Origin: an uncultured Anaerolineae bacterium | GTDB lineage: Bacteria; Chloroflexota; Anaerolineae; Aggregatilineales; Phototrophicaceae | Length of the DNA stretch: 64,000 bases | Reading direction: 5' to 3' | NCBI GenBank assembly: GCA_934216615.1 | Contig: CAKQCB010000004.1 | Location: forward strand, 434,001-498,000 | Shown: in pieces, positions 45,799 to 54,398 of the stretch | How positions within the stretch are numbered: position 1 is the first letter of the stretch | Layout: each line of letters opens with the position of its first letter | Notes under the pieces: model-generated | What the model was told of the DNA's origin: nothing | The model's database searches: none | The model's input: only the letters and a program-made list of their open reading frames with translations | Program-made: the position numbers and the translations under genes

Positions 45799-46386
45799 TT
45801 AAGGCTTTGGTGGAATGTCTTCTATTTCTTCGGGTATCGGGTGCAAAACATACGTGCCGAGTGTGTGATACTGCGGGCCTTGTGATGTCAATGTACTGGA
45901 GATCAGCTTAAATTCAAACGCGCTCATCGTCACCGTCATGAATTCTTGATGCTCTTGAAGAAAGCGCTGAATCAGGTCTGAGGGCGGGGGCGTTTTAAAC
46001 CGCGCCAATGTGATGTGCGGGCGAAACGGGCGTTCTTCGTGCGGAAAGCCGAGGTTCAACAGGGCGCTTTCAACGGATTGCTGAAGGGTGAGCAAGCGCG
46101 GTGGCGCTTCAATGCCTGCCCACAAAACGCGCGGTGGACGTTTGGAGGGTGGGAACACGCCCACCCCTTGCAAATGAAATGGAAACGGTGCCGCGATAAT
46201 TTCTTGCAACGCCTGGTCGATCTGTGGAATCTGGCGTTCGTCAACCTGCCCGCCGATGAAGCGCAGGGTCAAATGCAGACTTTCGGGCTTTACCCACGAC
46301 GCCCCGCGAATATCCATCCGGAATGTCGCGAGTTGTTCCTTGATGGCCTCGTCAATATCGAGCGCTACAAATAAACGGGCAGTCAT
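45799..46386 (-). CDS. thpR: RNA 2',3'-cyclic phosphodiesterase (LigT/ThpR)
   Basis: A 195-residue 2H phosphoesterase. The two H-x-T motifs are SLHLTLRFIG (about residues 38-47) and RPHITLARF (about 122-130), the catalytic pair of this fold, which hydrolyses 2',3'-cyclic phosphates in RNA. ATG 46386 has GAGGCG nine bases upstream. It lies ten bases after the preceding unknown gene and is likely co-transcribed with it. Confidence 0.9.
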   Translation of the reverse strand: MTARLFVALDIDEAIKEQLATFRMDIRGASWVKPESLHLTLRFIGGQVDERQIPQIDQALQEIIAAPFPFHLQGVGVFPPSKRPPRVLWAGIEAPPRLLTLQQSVESALLNLGFPHEERPFRPHITLARFKTPPPSDLIQRFLQEHQEFMTVTMSAFEFKLISSTLTSQGPQYHTLGTYVLHPIPEEIEDIPPKP

Positions 46387-46396
46387 CTGTGACGCC

Positions 46397-47002
46397 TCAG
46401 CGTTTTTCAACGCGGTTAGGGCGTTGGTAAAGCCACCAATATTCTGTTTGGGGGTAGGTACTGCTCAAGACCGCAGACCAAACAAAATCACTGGGGACGG
46501 TATAACGACGCAGACCGCTGTCGGCTTTGGCTAACGCTCGCTGAACGTCGGGCACAGCGTCCGGCGCTTGTTCTTTGATGGCATTCAATAATTCTTGGGC
46601 GATGGTGCGCCGTAATGCTTCCGGCAAGTAGTTGTTGGCGCAACTACGCGGGTCATCTGCACAATCTGAAAAATATTGATCCATCGCTTTTAAGCGTGAG
46701 TTGACTTCATAGATCATTTTATCGCGGTAATGTTGATGCCATTCTTTCGCCAACGCTTGCTGTCTTTCATTCAGGCTGGCGAGAGTGGCGCTTTGACTCT
46801 CTGTGAGTGAAGCAGATAGGGCATTTAATCGTCTTAGGCGTAAGAGAAGCGCGCCGATGGTTAAACTTGGCATTTTTCCACCGAAAAAGCCTCCCCCTGT
46901 GCTTCCATACAGTTGGTCGCCCAGCAGATAATCTTGCAGATTCTCCACCATAGCACGGGCTTCTTTCAGGTCTTGCTCTACAGAATACGTTCCTTCAGTC
47001 AC
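46397..47002 (-). CDS. Unknown 201-residue helical protein
   Basis: A soluble helical protein (TEGTYSVEQDLKEARAMVEN) with a Gly/Phe-rich insert near residue 40 (GSTGGGFFGGKMPS) and a central coiled-coil-like stretch. No family recognised. GTG 47002 is preferred: GGGAG lies seven bases upstream, while the ATG two codons earlier is only one base away from that site. It is upstream of the thpR gene in the same unit. Confidence 0.65.
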   Translation of the reverse strand: MTEGTYSVEQDLKEARAMVENLQDYLLGDQLYGSTGGGFFGGKMPSLTIGALLLRLRRLNALSASLTESQSATLASLNERQQALAKEWHQHYRDKMIYEVNSRLKAMDQYFSDCADDPRSCANNYLPEALRRTIAQELLNAIKEQAPDAVPDVQRALAKADSGLRRYTVPSDFVWSAVLSSTYPQTEYWWLYQRPNRVEKR

Positions 47003-47145
47003 GATCATGCTCCCTTCTCGTTGGGAAATACGTATGTCCTCTATTATACCTCTTTGGGTAGAGGGTCTACGGCTGTGTACAACCCCTATCACGGGGATAA
47101 TCCCCGTCTGGATCAACATTTCGCAGGAACATTTTTCATCAGCGT

Positions 47146-47847
47146 TTAATGATCTTCCTTTGAAACACGTTGCAAGAGTTTGCGAAGTTGCTTATGAAAC
47201 AGAAGCGGGATCAAACTCACCGCGATGATGAGCAGGAAAACGATGAAAAACTCCCCTTTAAATTCACCGAGCGTAGTCCCAAAAATCACAGGGATTGAGG
47301 TCGGAATTACGCCGATGAAGATGGAGACGAGCAGATAGTAACGGTAGGGGATGGGGGTAAGCCCCGCCGCATACGATAGAAAGTCATAAATCGAGAACAG
47401 GATTAACCGCGCAAAAATCAGCGATTTCCACCCGCCCACATAATCGTAAAATTCATCGATCTTTTTGATGCCTTCTTCACCGACCATACGGTTCACAACG
47501 TTGCGCCCATAGCGACGCGCCAGCCAAAAACTGATCGACCCACCCAGCACTTCACCCGTTAAGGTATACAGAATCCCCGGCACGATCCCAAACAGGATGC
47601 CCGCCGAAAACTGGAGTGGCCCGCTGGTGAGCGGGGCAAACACATAGGTGCTGGTTTTAATCAGAATGAACACCAAGGGGGCGAGCGGGCCAGCATCCTC
47701 GACAGCTTGGCGAATGTTCTCTAAACCGATGGTTTGAATCCCAACAATGAAGATCACCATCACCGTGATGAACCCAAGAGCGGGGATGATGAGCGCCTTC
47801 AGCAGGGCGCGTTTATTGGTTATCGGATGATCGTTTTCAGGCATCAT
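47146..47847 (-). CDS. TVP38/TMEM64-family membrane protein
   Basis: A 233-residue polytopic membrane protein. The family core is present: GEVLGGSISFWLARRYGR, then a second half with FARLILFSIYDFLSYAAGL and YYLLVSIFIGVIP. TVP38/DedA-type proteins are implicated in lipid scrambling or transport across bilayers. Two adjacent ATGs start the frame (47847 and 47844) without a clear binding site. The neighbouring P-loop kinase gene is on the same strand 24 bases upstream. Confidence 0.85.
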   Translation of the reverse strand: MMPENDHPITNKRALLKALIIPALGFITVMVIFIVGIQTIGLENIRQAVEDAGPLAPLVFILIKTSTYVFAPLTSGPLQFSAGILFGIVPGILYTLTGEVLGGSISFWLARRYGRNVVNRMVGEEGIKKIDEFYDYVGGWKSLIFARLILFSIYDFLSYAAGLTPIPYRYYLLVSIFIGVIPTSIPVIFGTTLGEFKGEFFIVFLLIIAVSLIPLLFHKQLRKLLQRVSKEDH

Positions 47848-47871
47848 GAGTCATGTGTGCGACAACATAAG

Positions 47872-48432
47872 CTACAAATTTTTTAAATCCAACGTGCTGA
47901 TGAGCGCTTCAGCACTTTCTTCGGGCGTTTGCCCGTGTGTATAAAAAATATGATCGGCGAGTAACGTATTGGAAGGATGTTCGATAAAATGTTGATTGAG
48001 CGCGCTCACTTCGTCTGAAAAGAAACCGTCCGCTGTGATGCGTTCATTCAAAATCCGATGATTTTCTGCGGCATCATTTGTCGGCAGAATCAGAATCACC
48101 TTATGCGGGGCGAGGGCAACTTTGACCTGTTCAAATAAGATCGGGTCTTCATACACGGAATGACCCCCGCCAAACTCAACCACCGCTTGATCCTGCGTTT
48201 GTAAAATCTTTTCAACAGCGTAGGCTTCGAACGGTTTCCAATACTTCACAACGGCCAGCACACCTTCTTGCTCACGAATTTGGTTTGATTTTTCCCCGTC
48301 AAAACCCATTTCTTTGTAATATTCCCAACGCACTTCATCCACTTCCACCAGCGGTTTATTGAGTTTTTGGGATAACAGCGCTGCGAGGGTAGTCTTGCCT
48401 GTTGCAATGGGGCCGATTAAGACAATGTTCAT
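47872..48432 (-). CDS. Shikimate-kinase-like P-loop kinase
   Basis: A 186-residue nucleoside/shikimate-kinase-like protein. Walker A is GPIATGKTTLAALL at the N-terminus, followed by LVEVDEVRWEYY where shikimate kinases have their Asp. AVVEFGGGHSVYEDP resembles the GGG motif of shikimate kinase. The substrate is not certain; it could phosphorylate an unrelated small molecule. AGGA lies very near the ATG. It is divergent from the homospermidine synthase gene. Confidence 0.75.
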   Translation of the reverse strand: MNIVLIGPIATGKTTLAALLSQKLNKPLVEVDEVRWEYYKEMGFDGEKSNQIREQEGVLAVVKYWKPFEAYAVEKILQTQDQAVVEFGGGHSVYEDPILFEQVKVALAPHKVILILPTNDAAENHRILNERITADGFFSDEVSALNQHFIEHPSNTLLADHIFYTHGQTPEESAEALISTLDLKNL

Positions 48433-48587
48433 TTCCTAACCTACTTTCGTGAGTGGGTGCGGTAGATCAAGTTTCTTTTAAGAACAGCTTGTTCGCGTGT
48501 TACATGCTTTACACGTCCGACGCTTTATCTATAATACGTAGAACTTAATTCTTTGTTGTAATTTGATGAGCAAAAGGAAAAAATAAC

Positions 48588-50048
48588 ATAAAGACCGAGA
48601 TCCCCTTTGGTGGGCGTGTTCTTTTATTAGGCTGTGGGGCTGTCTCACAGTGTCTCCAACCTCTGCTTTTAAAGCACCTCAAGATGGATTTTAGCAAGCT
48701 CACGATCATTGACGCGCTAGACTGTCGTCATGAAATTCCCTCTACACTTACGGCGGGCGCGACCTTCATCCAGCAGACCATCACCCCTGAAAATTTGACG
48801 GATACGCTCAAGACCTATCTTTCACAGGGCGACTTGCTAATTGACCTTGCGTATAACATCGAATCTACACAGGTGGTCGCGTGGTGTCATGCCAACGGCG
48901 TGATGTACCTCAACACGTCGATTGAGTTATGGGACCCGTATTACGACATCGAAAACACCCCGCCCACCGAACGCACGTTGTATGTGCGTCATGTGGGACT
49001 GCGTATGCTAACCGATCTATGGGATGAAAAAGGCCCGACCATGATTTTGGAACACGGCGCAAACCCGGGCTTGGTCAGCCATTGGACGAAAGTGGCCTTA
49101 GAAACTATTAGCGAACGCATCTTAGATCAGCTACCCGCGAGTGAACGCCGTGATCATCTTCAAGAAGCCCTGCAAAAAGCGCAGTGGAACCAGATGGCGC
49201 ATTTGACAGGCACGAAGGTGATTCATATTTCCGAGCGGGATACGCAAATCAGCCATCAACCCAAACGGGTGGATGAATTTGTCAACACGTGGTCCGTCGA
49301 AGGGTTCTATGAAGAAGGCATCGCCCCCGCCGAAATGGGCTGGGGGACGCACGAACGCCGTTTACCCGAAGGGGCGCATGTGCATACCTTTGGGCCGAGC
49401 AACCAAATTTGTCTAAACCAAATGGGCATCAATACCTACGTGCGTTCGTGGGTGCCGATGGGTGAAATTCTAGGTATGGTTATACGACATGGCGAAGCCT
49501 TCACCTTAAGCGATTTCCTCACCGTGTATCGTGGGGGAATCCCGATCTACCGCCCGACGGTGCATTATGCTTATATGCCCACCGACGCGGCGCTGGCTTC
49601 GTTACATGAAATGAAGATGTCGAACTATGACTTGCAAAGTCAAATTCGCATCATGCGCGATGAAATCACCGAAGGTAAAGACGAATTAGGCGTGCTTCTG
49701 TTGGGGCATGATCTGAATGGATGGTGGGTCGGCTCACAATTGGATATCCATGAAGCGCGCCGTTCTGTGCCGGGTCAAAATGCGACGACCCTTCAAGTGG
49801 CGGCATCGGTCTTGGGTGCGCTGTTTTATATGATTCAGCACCCCCATGAAGGGGTGCTGCTTCCAGAACAACTGCCCCACCGTGAGATTTTAGAGGTTGC
49901 CACGCCTTATCTTGGGCCTATCGCCTCGGTACAAACCGATTGGACACCGCTCAAAAATCGGTTTGCTGATGAGGCGTGGCATAAATTTGGCAAGCCTCGC
50001 CCTCAAGCCGAAGACGTGTGGCAGTTTGATACGTTCTGGGTGCGGTAA
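48588..50048 (+). CDS. hss: Homospermidine synthase, apparent ATA start
   Basis: A 486-residue NAD-dependent enzyme that makes homospermidine from putrescine (saccharopine-dehydrogenase-like fold). The N-terminal Rossmann motif GCGAVSQCLQPLLLKHL and the strand LTIIDALDC are present; further on are WDPYYDIENTPPTERT and EHGANPGLVSHW. The first ATG, GTG or TTG in frame is ATG 48684, which would remove the whole nucleotide-binding motif. The conserved reading frame continues upstream to ATA 48588, with AAGGA about ten bases before it and an in-frame TGA just ahead. I therefore take ATA as the start or as a mutated ATG. A palindromic repeat cluster begins two bases after the stop. Confidence 0.85.
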   Translation: MKTEIPFGGRVLLLGCGAVSQCLQPLLLKHLKMDFSKLTIIDALDCRHEIPSTLTAGATFIQQTITPENLTDTLKTYLSQGDLLIDLAYNIESTQVVAWCHANGVMYLNTSIELWDPYYDIENTPPTERTLYVRHVGLRMLTDLWDEKGPTMILEHGANPGLVSHWTKVALETISERILDQLPASERRDHLQEALQKAQWNQMAHLTGTKVIHISERDTQISHQPKRVDEFVNTWSVEGFYEEGIAPAEMGWGTHERRLPEGAHVHTFGPSNQICLNQMGINTYVRSWVPMGEILGMVIRHGEAFTLSDFLTVYRGGIPIYRPTVHYAYMPTDAALASLHEMKMSNYDLQSQIRIMRDEITEGKDELGVLLLGHDLNGWWVGSQLDIHEARRSVPGQNATTLQVAASVLGALFYMIQHPHEGVLLPEQLPHREILEVATPYLGPIASVQTDWTPLKNRFADEAWHKFGKPRPQAEDVWQFDTFWVR

Positions 50049-50049
50049 G

Positions 50050-50360
50050 TCACCTCACCCCGACGGGGTCGTGATCCTGTTCTTGGGGAGAGGACGGAGA
50101 GAATTACGTCGAAATCAAGATTTTGTAGGGGCAAGTCGGTGACTTGCCCACAACATATAACCTGACCCTGTTCGCGTCCTTTGTCCTCTCCCCATGGAGA
50201 GGACGGCTGAGCGTCAGCGAAGCAGGTGAGGTGTTTTTAAAACAGGTGTCCCTAGGTGGTTGTGATTTTTTAAGAGCACCTCACCCCGACGGGGTCGTGC
50301 CCTCTCCATGGGGAGAGGGCGAGAAGAATCACGTTACAAATCAGGACTTTGTAGGGTCTA
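50050..50360. repeat. Composite palindromic repeat cluster, locus 3
   Basis: It begins two bases after the homospermidine synthase stop with TCACCTCACCCCGACGGGG, then GGGCAAGTC/GACTTGCCC (about 50130-50150), a GTCCTCTCCCCATGG unit leading into GCAGGTGAGG (50189-50230), a second CACCTCACCCCGACGGGG unit (50277-50320) and GGGTCTACCC (50354-50363). Parts appear in the same order as in locus 1, including the ATATAACC spacer after the second palindrome. Confidence 0.85.
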
Positions 50361-50451
50361 CCCGCTAAGCTATAGCCTCTTTTGTAATAGGTTGCCGATA
50401 CTTTCCCTCTATATAATGTAGCGGACAAAATGGAGAGGGTGAGGCCAATCG

Positions 50452-51084
50452 ATGGAATCTCGTAAAGACAGTGTGATCGCGCGACAGCAACTTGAGCAAG
50501 AAATGAAAAAAGAAGGGCGGTTGCCCCCCGGCCAAACGGTGACGATCAAATTTCCAGTGCTCACCTACGGCCCAACCCCGCCTGTAAAACTCGACACGTG
50601 GGATATACAAGTTTTGGGCGAAGTCGAGCAAGAGAAACGCTGGACATGGGACGAGTTTCTCAACATTCCAACCACCAAAATCAATACCGACATTCATTGT
50701 GTTACTCGTTGGAGCATGTTCGATACTGAATGGGAAGGCGTGCTGTTTCGTGATTTTGTCGCGCTCGCTGGCGTGAAACCCAGCGCCAAATATGTGATTG
50801 CCCATTGTGAATATGGATACACCACCAACACGCCGTTAGACCTCATGTTGGATGATGATGTCCTGTTGGCCTATAAATTCGGCGGTGATTGGCTCGAAGC
50901 GGATCATGGGTTTCCCCTGCGGACGTTAGTGCCTAAGCGCTACTTTTGGAAAAGTGCAAAATGGGTGCGCGCCATCGAATTTAGCGCGGTCGATAAGCCC
51001 GGGTTTTGGGAAAACGGGGGCTATCATAATGAAGGTGACCCTTTCAAAGAAGAACGGATGCAACGACGCGGGTTCTTTTGGTAG
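50452..51084 (+). CDS. Sulfite-oxidase-fold molybdopterin protein
   Basis: A 210-residue soluble protein of the oxidoreductase molybdopterin-binding (YedY/sulfite oxidase) fold. The molybdenum-ligand Cys is in TDIHCVTRWSMFD, followed by WEGVLFRDFV and AHCEYGYTTN, then DHGFPLRTLVPKRYFWKSAKW, typical of the family. No signal peptide or twin-arginine motif is seen, so it is cytoplasmic, unlike MsrP. The partner redox protein is not adjacent. GAGG lies eight bases before the ATG. Confidence 0.87.
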   Translation: MESRKDSVIARQQLEQEMKKEGRLPPGQTVTIKFPVLTYGPTPPVKLDTWDIQVLGEVEQEKRWTWDEFLNIPTTKINTDIHCVTRWSMFDTEWEGVLFRDFVALAGVKPSAKYVIAHCEYGYTTNTPLDLMLDDDVLLAYKFGGDWLEADHGFPLRTLVPKRYFWKSAKWVRAIEFSAVDKPGFWENGGYHNEGDPFKEERMQRRGFFW

Positions 51085-51158
51085 ACTTAAACCTTCTATT
51101 TTAAACTTGAGATGCGGATGAATGAGTCATCCGCATTTGTTTTGATGCGAGCAAGCCA

Positions 51159-51797
51159 ATGTCTACACAAGTGCATAAAGTGGTGGCGTTCGTCACCCGT
51201 GATGACGGTTCAACCTTGTTTTTTCAGCATCCCGAAGCGGGATATCAATTACCTGCGGGCACAGTCGATGAAGGCGAAACGGGCAAAGTCGCGGTCTTGA
51301 GAGAATTGTGGGAAGAAACAGGCTTGGATCAAGTGGAGATCGTCGCGTATTTGGGACGTGTGCCAACCCCTGCCACGCAAGCCATGATGCGCGAAAATGT
51401 GCGCCCGCTGTTATCCATCCACGATAAAAATTCTGCCAGTCCTCGGATGTTATCGCGCAATTACCGCGTAGAAGTGTTGGACGAAATGGATGAGATAGCG
51501 CGTGTCGTCTATCGAGAAGTGAAGTTTCACCCGCCAAGTGGAGATGAAAGCGCCGTATGGGAAACAAAATTCACCGTAGAGGGCTGGGTACCCAAAACCA
51601 GTTTAGTGCGCAACGTACAGCGGGATATCTTTCACATTCGCACATTAAAGCCGACCACCGAAACGTGGGAACACGCGGGCGATCACGGATTTATGTTTCG
51701 TATGTTTTGGCATCCCTTTGGCAAAAACCCGGGTTTACATCCCTTGCAAGCGGTCTGGTTTGATTATGCGTTGGAAAAACTATCGACCCCCCGTTAA
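51159..51797 (+). CDS. Nudix hydrolase
   Basis: A 212-residue protein with a canonical Nudix box (G-x5-E-x7-REUxEExGU) reading GTVDEGE then VLRELWEETGL near residue 35. The substrate is an unknown nucleoside diphosphate derivative. The C-terminal 90 residues extend past the usual Nudix fold (WVPKTSLVRNVQRDI). ATG 51159 has a weak binding site. The stop overlaps the convergent MFS gene by four bases. Confidence 0.88.
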   Translation: MSTQVHKVVAFVTRDDGSTLFFQHPEAGYQLPAGTVDEGETGKVAVLRELWEETGLDQVEIVAYLGRVPTPATQAMMRENVRPLLSIHDKNSASPRMLSRNYRVEVLDEMDEIARVVYREVKFHPPSGDESAVWETKFTVEGWVPKTSLVRNVQRDIFHIRTLKPTTETWEHAGDHGFMFRMFWHPFGKNPGLHPLQAVWFDYALEKLSTPR

Positions 51798-53011
51798 GGG
51801 GTGGCAGTCTGTTGACGTTGTGCGACCTTTTGCATCACTTCAAAGCAGATCAATGTCCCAACCGACAAAATAACCATCATCGGCAGAATGACAAAGGGCG
51901 TTGATTGTTCGATCAACACCCCCGCAAGCCCAGGCAAAACCACCATTCCAATAGAAGAACCGGTCATTTGTAACCCCATCGCGTTATGTGCATGGGATGG
52001 GCCGATGTATTTACGGAAGATGGTCAGCATGATCGGGATCGTTGGGGCTTGCACAAACCCATAAATCGCTAAGCCTAATGTATCTGCCAAATTCAGCGGG
52101 TTGAGCCACAAAACACATGCGAAGATGACGATGAACACATGACATACGCGCAAGAGCGTCACCGCATCAACCCGTGCGCTGACCGCGCCTAAAACAAACC
52201 GTCCGACGGTCAACCCACCCCAATATAAGCTGAGTAAGTAGCTGGCGGTTTCTGGGTTGAACTGACGCCCTTCCGTGAAAAAATTGTACATCCACTGACC
52301 GGGGACGACTTGAATTCCCGCGTAGAAGAAGAATAACAAGATGCCCGGCCATAACACCGCTTGTCGCAACGTTGCTTTGATCGGCTTGCGCGTTTGGGCG
52401 GGGTTCCCCTGTGTATCGACAGGTTGCCATAAGGGACGGGTCAAGACGAACATCGTCACCATGACCAACACAAAGAGGAAGGCCACCCCATATAAGGAAC
52501 GCCAGATATACCCTTCTCTGAATAACCAACCGCCAATCAAGGGGATGACTGTCACGCCCACGCCAAAACTTGCATGTAGCCAATTCATAGAACGAGTATA
52601 GCTGGTGGCGGCAAAATAACTGTTGAGGCCGAGGTTGAGCAGACTGTTGCCGATTCCCAGACAGACCGACCCGAGAATGGCGACGAGCGCGACAGGCGCG
52701 ATGGACATCAAAAATATCCCAATGGCGATGCCGCTGCTGCCGATGAGGAAGATATTGCCGTACCCGCCCAATTTTTGTGTGATGGCGGCGTGATTCATGG
52801 TGATGCCGAACCCAACGGCCATTTGCGCAAAGAGCAAAATGCCCAAGGCGTCAAGGGGCATGCCTAAATCGACGTGCATGGTTGTCCAGCTCAAGCCGAG
52901 CAAACCACTCATCAAGCCTAAACAGAAGAAACTAAAATACCCCAACAGAATCAAGCGATTTGCTGGGGCAGTAAACCATAACGGGGCATGGGTAAGTTTA
53001 TGACTGATCAT
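51794..53011 (-). CDS. MFS transporter, paralog 1
   Basis: A 405-residue major facilitator protein with 12 predicted helices. It starts in the cytoplasm (MISHKLTHAPLWFTAPANR), then LGYFSFFCLGLMSGLLGLSW. Its FucP-like layout and helix pattern match the upstream paralog. The start ATG lies inside the end of that gene (14-base overlap), so the two are probably translated together. The substrate is unknown; sugar or drug efflux are both possible. Confidence 0.87.
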   Translation of the reverse strand: MISHKLTHAPLWFTAPANRLILLGYFSFFCLGLMSGLLGLSWTTMHVDLGMPLDALGILLFAQMAVGFGITMNHAAITQKLGGYGNIFLIGSSGIAIGIFLMSIAPVALVAILGSVCLGIGNSLLNLGLNSYFAATSYTRSMNWLHASFGVGVTVIPLIGGWLFREGYIWRSLYGVAFLFVLVMVTMFVLTRPLWQPVDTQGNPAQTRKPIKATLRQAVLWPGILLFFFYAGIQVVPGQWMYNFFTEGRQFNPETASYLLSLYWGGLTVGRFVLGAVSARVDAVTLLRVCHVFIVIFACVLWLNPLNLADTLGLAIYGFVQAPTIPIMLTIFRKYIGPSHAHNAMGLQMTGSSIGMVVLPGLAGVLIEQSTPFVILPMMVILSVGTLICFEVMQKVAQRQQTATP

Positions 53012-54221
53012 GAGATGATAAAGTTTCTGCTCTACGGCGAATATACTGCATTAAAAATTCAGCACACATGAAGAAGATGACACAAGAGAAAATCACGATA
53101 GGCATGGCGATTTCGAAGGTCGTCGCGCTGGCGATGACCCCCACCAGCGTAGGCAAGAGCCAAACGCCGATGGCCGACCCCGCCATTTGAATCCCGATGG
53201 CGTTAGGCGCATGTTGTAAACCGACATAACGCGGTGTCATCGCCACCAAAACGGGGAATATCGGCGCGAGGGATATCCCAAGGATGAGCAGACCAAGCTC
53301 ATCCAGTTGTGAACCGCGATTGAGCGCGATCAAAGTGGCGCCGACCATCGCGATCAGGATCGCACAGCGAATTAACATCTGATCTTTGATCTTCCCCGCC
53401 AGCACACTAAAGAGTAACCGCCCGATGGTGAAGCTCGCCCAATAGCGTGCTACCATTTCCCCCGCGATATTTTCGGGGATGCCACGTCCTTCTACAAACA
53501 ACGTCGTGCCCCATTTGCCAGCGATCATCTCCAAGCCCGCATACAGCAGGAACGTGATGATCCCTAACCAAATGATGGGATGACGTAACGTATCTTTTAA
53601 ACGGATGGGCGTGTAGGGTTGTCCAGTAGAGAGTTTATGAAATTCGCGCCAACTCGGCAAAGAAAGAAATGCCCCTATCAGCACCAAGACCATCGTAAAC
53701 GTGACGATGCCATACCCCATCCGCCATGTAAAATTGGGATTGGTCACTAAAATAGGGCTGATGGTGACGCCGATGCCGAACATGGCATGTAAAAAATTCA
53801 TGGCGCGTAAGCTGTAATGCGCGGCAAAGTAGGTATTTAAAGTCGCGTCGATTAAGCCAGAGCCTAACCCTTGAAAGACCGCCGCGAGGATGAATAACAC
53901 CCAAAACGGCGCAAACGTGTAGCTGGTCATCCCCACCGTGACGAGCACCGCGCCCAATAAAAACGAACGCCCGACACCGAAGCGATTGACCACTGTACCG
54001 CTGAAAGTGCTTGAGAGGAAATAAGCGCTGACACTGGCAAACAAGACCATGCCCATCGCCTCAACGGGTTGGGCGAAGTCAGCGCGAATGGATACCCATC
54101 CCGAACCCAGTAACCCGCTGATCAACCCTAAAGCAATACAAGTTAAAAATGAAAAAATGAGGATACGCGTGTCTTTATACACCGTTTGCACAAGTGGCAA
54201 CGCGGGAGCATGGGTTGTCAT
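52998..54221 (-). CDS. MFS transporter, paralog 2
   Basis: A 407-residue major facilitator protein, 12 helices, similar in helix order to the overlapping downstream gene (CIALGLISGLLGSGWVSIRA corresponding to CLGLMSGLLGLSWTTMHV). The pair could form a heterodimeric or sequential transporter, or be a simple duplication. The stop lies 14 bases inside the next gene. The ATG is preceded by a weak binding site. Confidence 0.87.
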   Translation of the reverse strand: MTTHAPALPLVQTVYKDTRILIFSFLTCIALGLISGLLGSGWVSIRADFAQPVEAMGMVLFASVSAYFLSSTFSGTVVNRFGVGRSFLLGAVLVTVGMTSYTFAPFWVLFILAAVFQGLGSGLIDATLNTYFAAHYSLRAMNFLHAMFGIGVTISPILVTNPNFTWRMGYGIVTFTMVLVLIGAFLSLPSWREFHKLSTGQPYTPIRLKDTLRHPIIWLGIITFLLYAGLEMIAGKWGTTLFVEGRGIPENIAGEMVARYWASFTIGRLLFSVLAGKIKDQMLIRCAILIAMVGATLIALNRGSQLDELGLLILGISLAPIFPVLVAMTPRYVGLQHAPNAIGIQMAGSAIGVWLLPTLVGVIASATTFEIAMPIVIFSCVIFFMCAEFLMQYIRRRAETLSSHDQS

Positions 54222-54398
54222 GAAAGTTGGGTTCCTGAAGTGTTGAAAATACTTAGGGATGAACTGCTTCTATTGTAAGAGGTCTCATCAATGCAAGTAA
54301 ATGCCCACAGTGGATATGCCTTTTTCAACCGATGGGATTCAAAAAAGCATCGCCCAAAGGAGCATCTACAAGCAGATTTTAAAGCGTGGCCGTTTTAT

